The position numbers were made by a program, and so were the translations under genes. Shown here one piece after another: positions 26,490-35,929 of a DNA stretch of 64,000 nt. This DNA comes from Lachnospiraceae bacterium 10-1 (GTDB lineage Bacteria > Bacillota > Clostridia > Lachnospirales > Lachnospiraceae), in contig KE159819.1 in NCBI GenBank assembly GCA_000403495.2, positions 118,066-182,065 of the forward strand, in the 5' to 3' direction. A model generated the notes under the pieces. That model was not told where the DNA came from. It saw only the letters and a program-made list of their open reading frames with translations, and did not search any database. The first letter of the stretch is position 1. Every line of letters begins with the position of its first letter.

Positions 26490-27144
26490 TCAGACAATTA
26501 TAATGATCGTGGAGGGAACAGGAGTAACTTTATATATGACGCTTGTTTCCACTTTGATTGCCTATCTGCTTGGGCTGCCTATGGGAATCATACTGGTGGT
26601 GACAGCCCCTGGCGGATTAAAGCCAAATAAGATTATTTATAAAATATTGGATATGATTGTAAATATTGTGAGGAGTATTCCCTTTTTAATTCTGCTGATG
26701 CTGATTATTCCTTTTACCAGGCTGATTGTAGGGAAAAGCTATGGGGCCACTGCAACAATTGTGCCTCTTGCCCTTGCCGCAGCGCCTTTTGTGGCAAGAC
26801 TGGTGGAATCTTCGCTCCTTGAGGTAGATCATGGGGTGATTGAAGCGGCACAGAGTATGGGCGCCAGCCTTTTCACTATTATCAGGAAAGTACTTTTGGC
26901 AGAGGCAAGAATTTCTCTGATCGTGGGGGCAACCATTGCCCTTGGCACGATTTTAGGTTACTCAGCTATGGCTGGTGTTGTAGGCGGCGGCGGTCTTGGA
27001 GATATTGCCATCAGATACGGTTATTACAGATACCAGGGAGACATTATGATAGTTACTGTGGTTCTTTTGGTAGCGCTGGTGCAGATTCTGCAGATGATTG
27101 GAACAAAGTTGTCAAAGAAGCTTGACCGGAGAATTACAGGATAA
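26479..27144 (+). CDS. metI: methionine ABC transporter permease
   Basis: 221-residue permease with five predicted membrane segments and the MetI-type coupling loop (GVIEAAQSMGASLFTIIRKVLLAEA). The conserved YSAMAGVVGGGGLGDIAIRYGY is diagnostic of MetI. It partners MetN. The gene is followed by a strong terminator at 27176 with no metQ between, so the binding protein must be encoded elsewhere. Confidence 0.94.
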   Translation: MWDNQTIIMIVEGTGVTLYMTLVSTLIAYLLGLPMGIILVVTAPGGLKPNKIIYKILDMIVNIVRSIPFLILLMLIIPFTRLIVGKSYGATATIVPLALAAAPFVARLVESSLLEVDHGVIEAAQSMGASLFTIIRKVLLAEARISLIVGATIALGTILGYSAMAGVVGGGGLGDIAIRYGYYRYQGDIMIVTVVLLVALVQILQMIGTKLSKKLDRRITG

Positions 27145-27175
27145 GGAGAAAAACTTTGAAATAAGTTATATAAAG

Positions 27176-27215
27176 CTGTCCGGCGCGCAGAATTTACTGG
27201 TGCCGGACAGTTTTT
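27176..27215 (+). terminator. terminator after metNI
   Basis: A perfect 9-bp stem CTGTCCGGC / GCCGGACAG with a 17-nt loop is followed by TTTTT. Confidence 0.88.
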
Positions 27216-27217
27216 AT

Positions 27218-27256
27218 AAACGATGGATATTCCGCGGAGCGCGGCATTCGTTGTTT
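27218..27256. repeat. 39-nt palindromic repeat copy
   Basis: It begins AAACGATGGAT and ends GGCATTCGTTGTTT, with CCGCG / CGCGG pairing in the middle. It is 39 nt, the same length as the tandem units at 3500-3577. It lies between a terminator and the 3' end of a minus-strand gene, overlapping the stop codon of that gene by 2 nt, again in a convergent intergenic gap. Confidence 0.65.
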
Positions 27257-29693
27257 ATTTTCCCATAGTAACAACCACCTGATAGGCTTCCTTTCCTTTT
27301 ACATATGGGATAACGCATCCGTCAACAGGGATGTCGTCAACAGTAATGCTCTTTACCCCCTTTTCAACATGGTCGGGATTAATGACTTTAATGTGGTAAG
27401 TTCCTCCTCTGAACTTTCTTGTGATTTCAAAATCTCCGAATTCTTTTGGAACGCAGGGATCGATTCGAAGTCCTTCATAGTCCGGATACACTCCTAAAAT
27501 GTACTGGGAGATATTAACAAAGGTCCATGCGGCAGTGCCGGTAAGCCAACTGTTTTTGGCTTCTCCATGAGATGCGGCATCCTTGCCGGCAATCATTTGT
27601 GAATAGATATAAGGTTCTGTTCTGTGAATTTCGCTGATTTCTTCCACATAAGCAGGGCAGGTCTTCTGATAAATTTCAAAGGCCCGGGTTCCTCGTCCGA
27701 GTGTTGTTTCCGCAATAGATATCCAGGGATTATTATGGCAGAAAATACCTGCATTTTCTTTATATCCGGGAGGATATGAGGTAACTTCGCCCAGTTCTAA
27801 ATGGTATCTGGTATAGGCAGGCTGGAGGATCATTACCCCATACCTGGTATCAAGTATTTTTTTTACGGAGTCCAGCGCTTTTTGGGCAAGTCCTTCTTTT
27901 ACGCCAATGCCTGCAAAGACGCAGAAGCCTTGAGGCTCAATGTATATCTGTCCTTCTTCACATTCTTTTGCGCCTACTTTCTGGCCATGTGCGTCATAGG
28001 CACGTAGAAACCACTCTCCATCCCAACCGTCGTTCAGAACTGCATCGTACATAAGGGAGACTTCCCTGCGGGCGCGCACTGCTTCGGATAAATTGCCTGA
28101 AAGCTCGCAAAGCTTTGCATACTCTTCCCCATATTTGACAAACATACCGGCAATAAATACAGATTCGGCTACAGCCCCTTCACTGGGGCCAAAGGTTTGG
28201 AAGGACTCACCGGGATGAGCTGAAAAGCAGTTCAGGTTCAGACAGTCGTTCCAGTCAGCACGTCCAATCAAAGGCAGTGCATGAGGTCCTTTGTGGTTTA
28301 TTATATAGTCAAAAGAACGCTTTAAATGTTCCATAAGTGGAACTGCCAGGGTGCTGTTATCATTGAAAGGAACCGGTTCCTTTAGAATTCCGGTATCCCC
28401 CGTCTCGCGTATGTAAGCGCTGGTACAGGCAATCAGCCATAAAGGATCATCATTAAAGCCGCTTCCGATATCAGAGTTGCCTTTTTTAGTAAGAGGCTGA
28501 TATTGATGATAGGCGCTGCCATCAGGAAACTGGGTGGAAGCAATATCAATGATTCTCTCTTTTGCCCGATCAGGAATTAAATGTACAAAGCCAAGTAAGT
28601 CTTGACAGGAATCCCGAAATCCCATGCCTCTTCCTATACCTGATTCATAGTAAGAGGCAGAACGGGACATGTTAAAGGTTATCATGCATTGATACTGGTT
28701 CCAGATATTGACCATGCGGTCTACTTTGTGGTTAGAGGATCTGACTGCATATTTGGAAAGAAGGCCGGACCAGTATTCGTTAAGTTCTTTAAAAGCTTTT
28801 TCTATATCTTCATCTGTTTTAAATTTGTCCAGCATGGCAAAAGCAGGTTTTTTATTAATAATGCCTTTGGACTCCCATTTGTATTCTTCAGGAACTTCTA
28901 TATATCCTAAAACAAAAATAAGAGATTTTGTTTCACCGGGAGCCAGAGATATATTGATCTGGTGCGAGGCGGAAGGTGACCAGCCTTGTGCAATGGAATT
29001 GCTGCAGCGTCCTTTTTCTACTGCTTTGGGAAGATCATTTCCCCTGTAAGTGCCGAGAAAAGCATTACGGTCTGTGTCAAATCCGTCTATTTTACTGTTG
29101 ACAGAATAAACAGCATAATGATTGCGGCGTTCCCGGTACTCTGTTTTATGAAAAATAGCAGAGCCATCAACTTCCACTTCTCCGGTACTAAAATTTCTCT
29201 GGAAGTTTTTCATGTCGTCATCTGCGTTCCACAGACACCATTCCACATAGGAAAAAACAGAAAAATTTTTGGGCTGTGCGGATGTATTGGTCAGCATAAG
29301 CTGGCTTATTTCACAGGTATCATTCATGGGAACAAAGGTAAGCAGTGAAGCTTTTAGTTCATTTTTGGAAGAGACAAAGCGGCTGTAACCAAGGCCGTGC
29401 CGGCATTCATAAAAGTCAAGAGGAGTCCGGCTTGGCTGCCAGCCCGGATTCCAGATATTATCATTATCTTTTATGTAAAAATATTTTCCGTTGGTATCTG
29501 CCGGTACATTGTTATAACGGTAGCGCGTCAGGCGGAGCAGTTTTGCATCTTTATAGAAGGAATATCCGCCACAGGTGTTGGAGATAAGGCTGAAAAAATC
29601 ATTACAGCCCAGATAGTTGATCCAGGGCAGCGGCGTCTTGGGAGTGGTAATCACGTATTCCCGGTTTTTATCATCGAAATAGCCAAATTTCAT
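27255..29693 (-). CDS. cellobiose phosphorylase, GH94
   Basis: 812-residue cytoplasmic GH94 phosphorylase cleaving cellobiose with phosphate to glucose 1-phosphate and glucose, saving ATP. The whole length follows clostridial cellobiose phosphorylase (about 811 residues): [19 protein letters not shown] at the start, [14 protein letters not shown], the catalytic Asp within [13 protein letters not shown], and [11 protein letters not shown] late. AAGGAGG sits before the ATG. It is divergent from a LacI regulator, with a LacI-like operator 63 nt upstream of its start, and belongs functionally to the importer gene set on the other strand. Confidence 0.95.
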   Translation of the reverse strand: MKFGYFDDKNREYVITTPKTPLPWINYLGCNDFFSLISNTCGGYSFYKDAKLLRLTRYRYNNVPADTNGKYFYIKDNDNIWNPGWQPSRTPLDFYECRHGLGYSRFVSSKNELKASLLTFVPMNDTCEISQLMLTNTSAQPKNFSVFSYVEWCLWNADDDMKNFQRNFSTGEVEVDGSAIFHKTEYRERRNHYAVYSVNSKIDGFDTDRNAFLGTYRGNDLPKAVEKGRCSNSIAQGWSPSASHQINISLAPGETKSLIFVLGYIEVPEEYKWESKGIINKKPAFAMLDKFKTDEDIEKAFKELNEYWSGLLSKYAVRSSNHKVDRMVNIWNQYQCMITFNMSRSASYYESGIGRGMGFRDSCQDLLGFVHLIPDRAKERIIDIASTQFPDGSAYHQYQPLTKKGNSDIGSGFNDDPLWLIACTSAYIRETGDTGILKEPVPFNDNSTLAVPLMEHLKRSFDYIINHKGPHALPLIGRADWNDCLNLNCFSAHPGESFQTFGPSEGAVAESVFIAGMFVKYGEEYAKLCELSGNLSEAVRARREVSLMYDAVLNDGWDGEWFLRAYDAHGQKVGAKECEEGQIYIEPQGFCVFAGIGVKEGLAQKALDSVKKILDTRYGVMILQPAYTRYHLELGEVTSYPPGYKENAGIFCHNNPWISIAETTLGRGTRAFEIYQKTCPAYVEEISEIHRTEPYIYSQMIAGKDAASHGEAKNSWLTGTAAWTFVNISQYILGVYPDYEGLRIDPCVPKEFGDFEITRKFRGGTYHIKVINPDHVEKGVKSITVDDIPVDGCVIPYVKGKEAYQVVVTMGK

Positions 29694-29755
29694 AGGAGTG
29701 CCTCCTTATTCATTAGATTTTTAAAAGTAAAATGTTTAATATAGTAGGAATGAGT

Positions 29756-29768
29756 GAAAACGTTTAAG
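29756..29768. promoter_or_regulatory. candidate LacI-family operator 1
   Basis: GAAAACGTTTAAG has a central CG within a near-palindrome (AAACGTTT), typical of LacI/GalR family sites. It lies upstream of the cellobiose phosphorylase start. It differs from operator 2 at one base only. Confidence 0.6.
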
Positions 29769-29902
29769 TTCTTGATATAATCAGAATTATACATAAAATA
29801 ATAAGTGAGTGCAACATAAAAATATACATTTTATATAAAAAAAGAGATATTCAGCACTGAAAAATAAAATAAAAAAGAAAATAAACTGCACTGGAAAGTT
29901 GA

Positions 29903-29935
29903 GTTAAGTAAATGTTAAGTAAATGTTAAGTAAAA
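29903..29935. repeat. 11-nt tandem repeat, three units
   Basis: GTTAAGTAAAT occurs at 29903-29913 and 29914-29924, with a third unit at 29925-29935 differing in the last base. It lies midway between the two operator candidates. Confidence 0.8.
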
Positions 29936-30070
29936 ATAAACCAAAACAGATACTGCGAATGTCTGAAATGTGTTATAAATATGTGAATGATTGACAAAAT
30001 TATTGAATATGCATAAAAAAATCAAAAAATCAATTGCAAAAACATTAAAAATGTTATACACTATAATTAC

Positions 30071-30083
30071 GAAAACGATTAAG
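30071..30083. promoter_or_regulatory. candidate LacI-family operator 2
   Basis: GAAAACGATTAAG begins 4 nt after a TATAAT (30062-30067), so a bound repressor would cover the expected transcription start of the LacI gene. Twelve of 13 bases match operator 1, 315 nt away. Confidence 0.6.
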
Positions 30084-30147
30084 TGAATTGGTCCACACCA
30101 TACTGCATGAAGCGGGATGGTTGACTGGAAGACAAAGGTATAAACAT

Positions 30148-31158
30148 ATGGTATCCATGAAAGATATTTCAGTACGCTGCGGGGTATCGGTAGCAACAGT
30201 CAGTAAGGCGCTAAATGACCACAAGGACATTGGTGGGGAAACGAAAGAACGAATCAGGCAGGTGGCAAAGGAAATGGGATATTCTCCTAATTCTGCAGCA
30301 AAGTCATTAAAGACAAACCGGACTTACAATCTGGGAGTGCTTTTTGTAGACGAAGCCATGAGCGGGCTCACCCACGATTATTTTGCTAATGTACTTGACA
30401 GCTTTAAACGCACCGTAGAGGAAAAGGAATATGACATTACATTTATTAACTGCTGCAAGACGCGGCAGGGAAGAATGTCGTATCTGGAGCACAGCAGGTA
30501 CAGGGGATTTGACGGAGTAGTGATCGCATGTGTTGACTTTTATGATCCTGAAGTAGAGGAATTGATAAGAAGCGATATACCGGTAGTGACTATCGATCAC
30601 CTTTTTCATAACAGATGTGCAATTATTTCAGATAACATTAAAGGAATGAAAGATCTGGTGCATTATGTATATAGCATGGGGCATCGAAAGATTGCATACA
30701 TACATGGGGCTGATTCGGCTGTTACACAAAGCAGACTTTCCTCTTTTTACCTGACATGTGAAGAACTGGGAATTGATATTCCAATTCAATATGTAAGTGA
30801 GGCGCCGTACAGGGATACAAGGGGAACCTATGAAGAAACTGAAAAGCTTCTGGATTTGAAAAATCCACCTACCTGCATTTTGTATCCGGATGACTTTGCC
30901 TGTCTGGGAGGAATCAATGCGATTAGTGCAAGGGGGATGCGGATACCGGAGGACATTTCAGTTGCCGGATATGATGGTGCCAGAATTGCAAGACATTTTG
31001 AACCACAGCTTACAACCTTAAAGCAGGATACCAGACAAATCGGAAAACTGGCAGCCCAAAAACTTATTGATCTGATCGAAAGGCCGAAGACGACTTTGAT
31101 TGAACAGATTGTTGTAAAAGGAGAGGTGTTTGCGGGTACTTCCGTAAAAAAGATTTAA
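30148..31158 (+). CDS. LacI-family transcriptional regulator
   Basis: 336-residue repressor. An N-terminal LacI HTH (MKDISVRCGVSVATVSKALNDHKDIG) with hinge helix (SPNSAAKSLKTNRT) is followed by a periplasmic-binding-like sugar domain (about 60-335). The ligand is probably cellobiose or a related glucoside, given the divergent cellobiose phosphorylase gene and the importer that follows. Start 30148 has AAAGG 10 nt upstream and the domain begins there; twenty in-frame codons before it are not conserved in character. Two matching operator candidates in the upstream gap suggest control of both directions. Confidence 0.93.
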   Translation: MVSMKDISVRCGVSVATVSKALNDHKDIGGETKERIRQVAKEMGYSPNSAAKSLKTNRTYNLGVLFVDEAMSGLTHDYFANVLDSFKRTVEEKEYDITFINCCKTRQGRMSYLEHSRYRGFDGVVIACVDFYDPEVEELIRSDIPVVTIDHLFHNRCAIISDNIKGMKDLVHYVYSMGHRKIAYIHGADSAVTQSRLSSFYLTCEELGIDIPIQYVSEAPYRDTRGTYEETEKLLDLKNPPTCILYPDDFACLGGINAISARGMRIPEDISVAGYDGARIARHFEPQLTTLKQDTRQIGKLAAQKLIDLIERPKTTLIEQIVVKGEVFAGTSVKKI

Positions 31159-31208
31159 ATTACAGGTAATTTGCAAACTACAATAAAAAATAAAAGGGAG
31201 GACAAAAA

Positions 31209-32621
31209 ATGAAAAAGAAATTACTCAGCGCAATACTTTCAGTAGCAATGATTGCCAGCCTGTTAGCAGGATGTGGTGGAAAAGGTGAGGAGCCACAGGC
31301 TGCGTCTGCGGAAACGGAAACACAAACGCAGGAACAGGAGCCTCAAGAGGAAGCATCTGATGCAGTGGAAGCTTCAGAAGAGGGAAAAGTTCTGAATATT
31401 TATTGTTGGAATGATGAATTTAAGAGACGTATTGAGGATCACTATCCTGGGTATGAAAAAGATTCAGGTGATGCGACCAAAGGAACTATTGGTGATGTAA
31501 CTGTTGTATGGAATATCACGCCGAATCAGGATAATGCTTATCAGAACAATCTGGATGAAACTTTGTTAAAACAGGCGGATGCAGCAGCCGACAGCAAGAT
31601 TGATATTTTCCTTATCGAAGCAGATTATGCATTAAAGTATGTGGATACAGAATTTACTATGGCAGTTTCTGATCTGGGTGTTACAGAGGCAGATCTTGCA
31701 AATCAGTATCAGTATACAAAAGATGTTGTAACAGATTCAAATGGCGTATTGAAAGGGGTTTCATGGCAGGGATGTCCATGTGTAATGTTCTATAGCCGGG
31801 AAGCAGCCAAGGAAGTATTCGGCACAGATGATCCGGCTGAGGTACAAAGCTATGTATCAGACTGGGATAAGTTTAATGAAACAGCAGCTACACTTAAGGC
31901 TGCAGGCTACTCTATTGTTTCTTCCGTAAATGACACCTATCGCGTATATTCTAATAATGTAACATCTAAGTGGGTAGACGGAAATAAGATTAACATTGAT
32001 GCCAACATTATGAAATGGGTGGAGGATTCCAAAGCACTGGTAGATGCAGGGCAGGCTGGAACCCATGATCTTTGGAGTGATGACTGGAGTAAAGGTTTTT
32101 ATCCGGAAGGAAAGGTATTTGCTTACTTTGGCCCCGCATGGCTGGTTAACTTCTCAATGGCGGCAGATGCCCAGGGAAGTATTGGAAATGCAGGCGGATG
32201 GGCAGCAACGGAAGGCCCTCAGGGCTTCTTCTGGGGTGGCACATGGATCTGTGCAGCAACAGGAACGGATAATGCAAGTCTTGTAAAAGACATTATGCTT
32301 CAAATGACATGCAATGAAGAAATTATGAAAGAAATCGTTGTGGATGATGATGATTTTGTAAACAATAAACCCGCTATGGAAGCTATGGCAGCTGATTCCA
32401 GTTACTCCAGCAAGATTCTTGGAGGACAGAATCCTCTGGGCATGTACTGTGCAGGTGTGGAAGGTCTTGATTTAAGCAATCTGTCAATTTACGATCAGGG
32501 ATGTAATGAGGAATTCCAGAGGGCAATGAAGAATTACTTTGATGGAAATGCCAGTCTGGAAGAAGCATTAGACTTGTTCTACAAGGCGGTTGTGGAAAAA
32601 TATCCTGAATTAACATATTAA
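31209..32621 (+). CDS. sugar ABC transporter substrate-binding lipoprotein
   Basis: 470-residue extracellular SBP. The signal peptide carries lipobox LLAGC (Cys near 21), followed by a Glu/Gln/Thr-rich linker and a family-1 type two-lobe domain (VLNIYCWNDEFKRRI, KIDIFLIEADYALKYV, YFGPAWLVNF). It probably binds cello-oligosaccharides, inferred from the divergent cellobiose phosphorylase gene and the LacI regulator 50 nt upstream. A strong GGGAGG lies before the ATG. A hairpin follows before the permease genes. Confidence 0.92.
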   Translation: MKKKLLSAILSVAMIASLLAGCGGKGEEPQAASAETETQTQEQEPQEEASDAVEASEEGKVLNIYCWNDEFKRRIEDHYPGYEKDSGDATKGTIGDVTVVWNITPNQDNAYQNNLDETLLKQADAAADSKIDIFLIEADYALKYVDTEFTMAVSDLGVTEADLANQYQYTKDVVTDSNGVLKGVSWQGCPCVMFYSREAAKEVFGTDDPAEVQSYVSDWDKFNETAATLKAAGYSIVSSVNDTYRVYSNNVTSKWVDGNKINIDANIMKWVEDSKALVDAGQAGTHDLWSDDWSKGFYPEGKVFAYFGPAWLVNFSMAADAQGSIGNAGGWAATEGPQGFFWGGTWICAATGTDNASLVKDIMLQMTCNEEIMKEIVVDDDDFVNNKPAMEAMAADSSYSSKILGGQNPLGMYCAGVEGLDLSNLSIYDQGCNEEFQRAMKNYFDGNASLEEALDLFYKAVVEKYPELTY

Positions 32622-32633
32622 TACAATTGATAA

Positions 32634-32675
32634 AGGCTGTGTCTGCCTGCTTCAGGCAGGCATGGCTTTTTAAAA
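32634..32675 (+). terminator. intra-operon hairpin after the binding-protein gene
   Basis: TCTGCCTG CTT CAGGCAGG at the core is extended by AAAGGC / GCTTTTT arms and ends in a T-run. It probably terminates part of the transcripts so that the SBP is made in excess over the permeases. Confidence 0.7.
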
Positions 32676-32765
32676 AAGCAGAATTGGCAGATGGCCTTTA
32701 CCCGGAGCGGTATAGAATAACTGCGAGGTTTGCTGCAAAAAAAGTATAAATGTGGAGGTGGATGC

Positions 32766-33677
32766 ATGAAGACTGCAAAAAGAGGAAAGGTTGTAAGATA
32801 TAACAAGTGGGGATACATTTTTTTGATTCCTTTTATTATGGTGTATCTGGTGTTCCAGCTCATTCCGCTGGCCAGTACGATTTATAACAGTTTTTTTGAA
32901 AATTATCGTTCCGGATTGACACAGATCGGTCCGAATTTTGTAGGATTTGCAAATTTTAAAACGATTTTTGCAAACGGAGACATTATTACATATGCGGAAA
33001 ATACCATGATCATGTGGATTATGGGATTTATTCCCCAGATTATTGTTTCGCTTCTTCTGGCATCATGGTTTTCCAATCCAAGTTTAAGACTTAAGGGACA
33101 GAGATTTTTTAAGACGGTAATTTATCTGCCAAATCTGATTATGGCGTCAGCTTTTGCAATGTTGTTTTTTACTTTGTTTTCGGATGGCGGTCCGGTCAAC
33201 TCCATCTTAATGCAAATGGGACTATTCAGTCAGCCTTATAAGTTTATGTCGAATATCTGGAGCACCAGATCACTGGTTGCCTTTATGAATTTTCTTATGT
33301 GGTTTGGAAACACTACCATTTTGCTGATGGCCGGAATGATGGGGATTGATACCTCTCTTTTTGAGGCGGCAGAGGTGGATGGGGCAACTTCGTCACAGGT
33401 GTTTTTGAAAATTACGCTGCCGCTGCTGCGTCCAATTCTGGTTTACGTGATGATTACTTCTTTAATCGGCGGCCTGCAGATGTTTGATGTACCTCAGATA
33501 TTAACTAATGCAAGCGGTGATCCTATGCGCTCTACCATGACGCTTATTATGTATTTGAATAAGCACTTATTCAGCAAGAATTATGGGCTGGGCGGCGCGC
33601 TTTCAGTTGTATTATTTATCATTACGGCAATACTCAGTATGATTGTTTATAAATTTACGAATAAAAAGGTGGATTAG
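32766..33677 (+). CDS. sugar ABC transporter permease (MalF/UgpA type)
   Basis: 303-residue CUT1 permease with six membrane segments and the coupling loop SLFEAAEVDGATSSQVFLKITLPLLRP. Start 32766 has GTGGAGGTGG upstream. It pairs with the next permease and with the SBP upstream. Confidence 0.93.
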   Translation: MKTAKRGKVVRYNKWGYIFLIPFIMVYLVFQLIPLASTIYNSFFENYRSGLTQIGPNFVGFANFKTIFANGDIITYAENTMIMWIMGFIPQIIVSLLLASWFSNPSLRLKGQRFFKTVIYLPNLIMASAFAMLFFTLFSDGGPVNSILMQMGLFSQPYKFMSNIWSTRSLVAFMNFLMWFGNTTILLMAGMMGIDTSLFEAAEVDGATSSQVFLKITLPLLRPILVYVMITSLIGGLQMFDVPQILTNASGDPMRSTMTLIMYLNKHLFSKNYGLGGALSVVLFIITAILSMIVYKFTNKKVD

Positions 33678-33688
33678 GAGGTGGCAGC

Positions 33689-34567
33689 ATGAGAAATGAT
33701 AGAGAAATGAAGGTTAAGAAAGGGCTGGATGTGAGAGCCAGAAGAGTAATTGCATATATTGTTCTTATTTTGATCTCTTTCCTCTGCCTGTTCTGGTTTT
33801 ATGTATTGTTTATTAATGCAACCAGATCCCACGCGGAACTGACAAAAGGATTTACCCCGATTCCTGGTTCTAATTTGTGGATAAACTGGAAAAACTTAAG
33901 TGCCGGACGTGCAGCAAGTGCACTGCCTATATGGTATGGATTATTTAACAGCTTTTTCATATCCACGCTGAGTGCGGCGCTGTGCACTTACTTTTCCACT
34001 ATGACTGCTTATGCGATCCATGCCTATGAATTTAAACTTAAGAAGTTTATGTTTACATTTATTTTAATGATTATGATGATTCCCACACAGGTTACAGCAT
34101 TGGGATTTTTGCAGCTGGTAGGAAAGATGAAGCTGGATGATTCTTTTATTCCGCTGATCATACCTTCTATTGCAGCACCGGTTACATTTTTCTATATGAA
34201 ACAGTATATGGAAAGCGCTCTTCCACTTTCTTTGATTGAGGCGGCCCGTATTGACGGATCAGGTGAATTCAGAACTTTTAATTCTATAGTGATTCCGCTG
34301 ATGAAGCCGGCAATTGCAGTACAGGCGATTTTCACCTTTGTTTCCAGTTGGAACAATTATTTTACACCTGCACTAATTCTGCATACTGACAGAAAGAAAA
34401 CACTGCCCATATTGATTGCCCAGCTTCGTTCGACAGACTGGCTAAAGTTTGATATGGGGCAGGTTTATGCGATGATTGTATTTTCTATTTTGCCAATTAT
34501 TGTAATTTACATGATTTTGTCAAAACATATTGTACAGGGGGTTGCAATGGGAAGCGTAAAAGGGTAA
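33689..34567 (+). CDS. sugar ABC transporter permease (MalG/UgpE type)
   Basis: 292-residue CUT1 permease, six membrane segments, loop LIEAARIDGSGEFRTFNSIVIPLMKP, ending QGVAMGSVKG. AGGAGG lies 7 nt before the ATG, 11 nt after the partner permease gene. No ATPase is encoded in the operon, so a shared one is expected. Confidence 0.93.
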   Translation: MRNDREMKVKKGLDVRARRVIAYIVLILISFLCLFWFYVLFINATRSHAELTKGFTPIPGSNLWINWKNLSAGRAASALPIWYGLFNSFFISTLSAALCTYFSTMTAYAIHAYEFKLKKFMFTFILMIMMIPTQVTALGFLQLVGKMKLDDSFIPLIIPSIAAPVTFFYMKQYMESALPLSLIEAARIDGSGEFRTFNSIVIPLMKPAIAVQAIFTFVSSWNNYFTPALILHTDRKKTLPILIAQLRSTDWLKFDMGQVYAMIVFSILPIIVIYMILSKHIVQGVAMGSVKG

Positions 34568-34623
34568 GCTGGACGTATAAAATCAAGAGAAATAAGTCCT
34601 ATAGGATGTAAGAGGATAGTTAA

Positions 34624-35757
34624 ATGTTTACCCTAAATCAAAGTTATGAGGAAATATTAAGCGAGGAACCCGTAGGAAGAGCAGTGGGGAATTTGTTTCC
34701 CTCCTGCTGGATGCAGAGGATTACGCCGCCCCATGCGCAGGATGCTATGTGTTACATAGCGGAGACGGTACGGCTGGAATCAGGAATTCCTTTCCCGGCG
34801 GAAGGGTTTGTGGAAAGTGCCAATCTTTTGATGGAGACGTACGAAAAGCAGCGGTTTTGTTTTGTTCCCCTATGGAAGAAACAACCTGGTGGATGGATTC
34901 CCAGGGCTGATTTGAACAGTGAGGAAGGTGTTTATCTTTTTACCGGAAATCCTGGTGTGGATAATTATGCTTTTGCCCACACTTTTGGGAAGGGATCTGT
35001 TCCTCCTTACGAATCCAATGCGGTTTCTGATGAAAAGAGAAAGAAGACATTGATGCGCCCGGCAGTGGTTATCTGCCCCGGCGGCGGTTATCATATGCTT
35101 TCTTCTTATTCGGAAGGCATTCAGCTTGCGCAGCGCATGGAGCGGGACGGAGGGTATAAAGCGTTTATTTTAAACTACAGAATGCTGCCCAATTTATACC
35201 CGCTGCCGCAGATGGATCTGGCGATGGCAGTCATGCATATACGCCTTCATGCGGCGGAATATGGAATTGATCCTGAAAAAGTGATTGTATTGGGGGCTTC
35301 TGCCGGAGGACACCTATGTGCCAGCGAAGCATTTCTCCATGATTGTTTAAAAAAGGAGGTTTTGTCACTTCTAACGGGAAAAAGAAGAGAAGAGTATCAG
35401 AAAATAAGCGCCCGTCCTGACGGAGTAGGACTTTTGTATCCTGTGATCAGCTTTTTAACAGAGTATCATGAGGGCAGCTATCTGAATCTCACAGGAGGCA
35501 GGGAGGAATTAAGGGATAAATTGTCAGTGGAATTTCATATCAGCGGGGACTATCCTCCAACATATGCTTTTGCAAATGCGGATGACGGATGTGTCCCGGC
35601 AAGTAATACGATCCGCCTTGACAAAGCTTTGGAAAAAGCGGGTGTACTTCATTTATGTGAGATCTTTCCATCAGGTGATCATGGGATTGGACTTGGATAT
35701 ACTCTTTCCTGTAGGAAATGGAGTGAAAATATGCTTGCTTTTTTTGAAAATATCTAA
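34624..35757 (+). CDS. alpha/beta-hydrolase (carbohydrate esterase-like)
   Basis: 377-residue cytoplasmic esterase-type hydrolase without signal peptide. An oxyanion-hole motif PGGGYHML is followed by the nucleophile elbow GASAGGH, the acid Asp in NADDGCVP and the His in PSGDHGIGLG. This is the BD-FAE / acetyl-xylan-esterase-like branch. It probably deacylates imported oligosaccharides. The first 100 or so residues are an extra N-terminal region of unknown role. It lies 56 nt after the importer permease genes and is likely co-transcribed. Confidence 0.83.
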   Translation: MFTLNQSYEEILSEEPVGRAVGNLFPSCWMQRITPPHAQDAMCYIAETVRLESGIPFPAEGFVESANLLMETYEKQRFCFVPLWKKQPGGWIPRADLNSEEGVYLFTGNPGVDNYAFAHTFGKGSVPPYESNAVSDEKRKKTLMRPAVVICPGGGYHMLSSYSEGIQLAQRMERDGGYKAFILNYRMLPNLYPLPQMDLAMAVMHIRLHAAEYGIDPEKVIVLGASAGGHLCASEAFLHDCLKKEVLSLLTGKRREEYQKISARPDGVGLLYPVISFLTEYHEGSYLNLTGGREELRDKLSVEFHISGDYPPTYAFANADDGCVPASNTIRLDKALEKAGVLHLCEIFPSGDHGIGLGYTLSCRKWSENMLAFFENI

Positions 35758-35929
35758 TCTTTTTTGTGAATATTGATACTGGCTTTTTATGGCCTGCATG
35801 ATTATACTCTACTATGATTATGCAGGCTATTATACTGCGGTAATTTGGTGGATGTGAAGTTTTTACCGGATAAATTTTCATCCGGGGTTCATAACCAATA
35901 GATGATAGAAAGGAAATGGGTATTTTAAA

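Larger units (their letters stand above)
29694..30147. other. 454-nt AT-rich divergent intergenic region
   Basis: No gene is seen. The region holds two near-identical LacI-type operator candidates near its two ends (29756 and 30071), an 11-nt tandem repeat at 29903, and a perfect TATAAT at 30062-30067 next to the second operator. It is very AT-rich and probably contains both divergent promoters. Confidence 0.7.

Noticed and set aside
29903-29935. Tandem repeat considered as the start of a CRISPR array
   Set aside because: The units are 11 nt and contiguous without spacers, and there are no cas genes.
35758-35840. Imperfect hairpin GCCTGCATGATTATA / TATGATTATGCAGGC as a terminator
   Set aside because: Several mismatches and no T-run directly after the stem; left unassigned.
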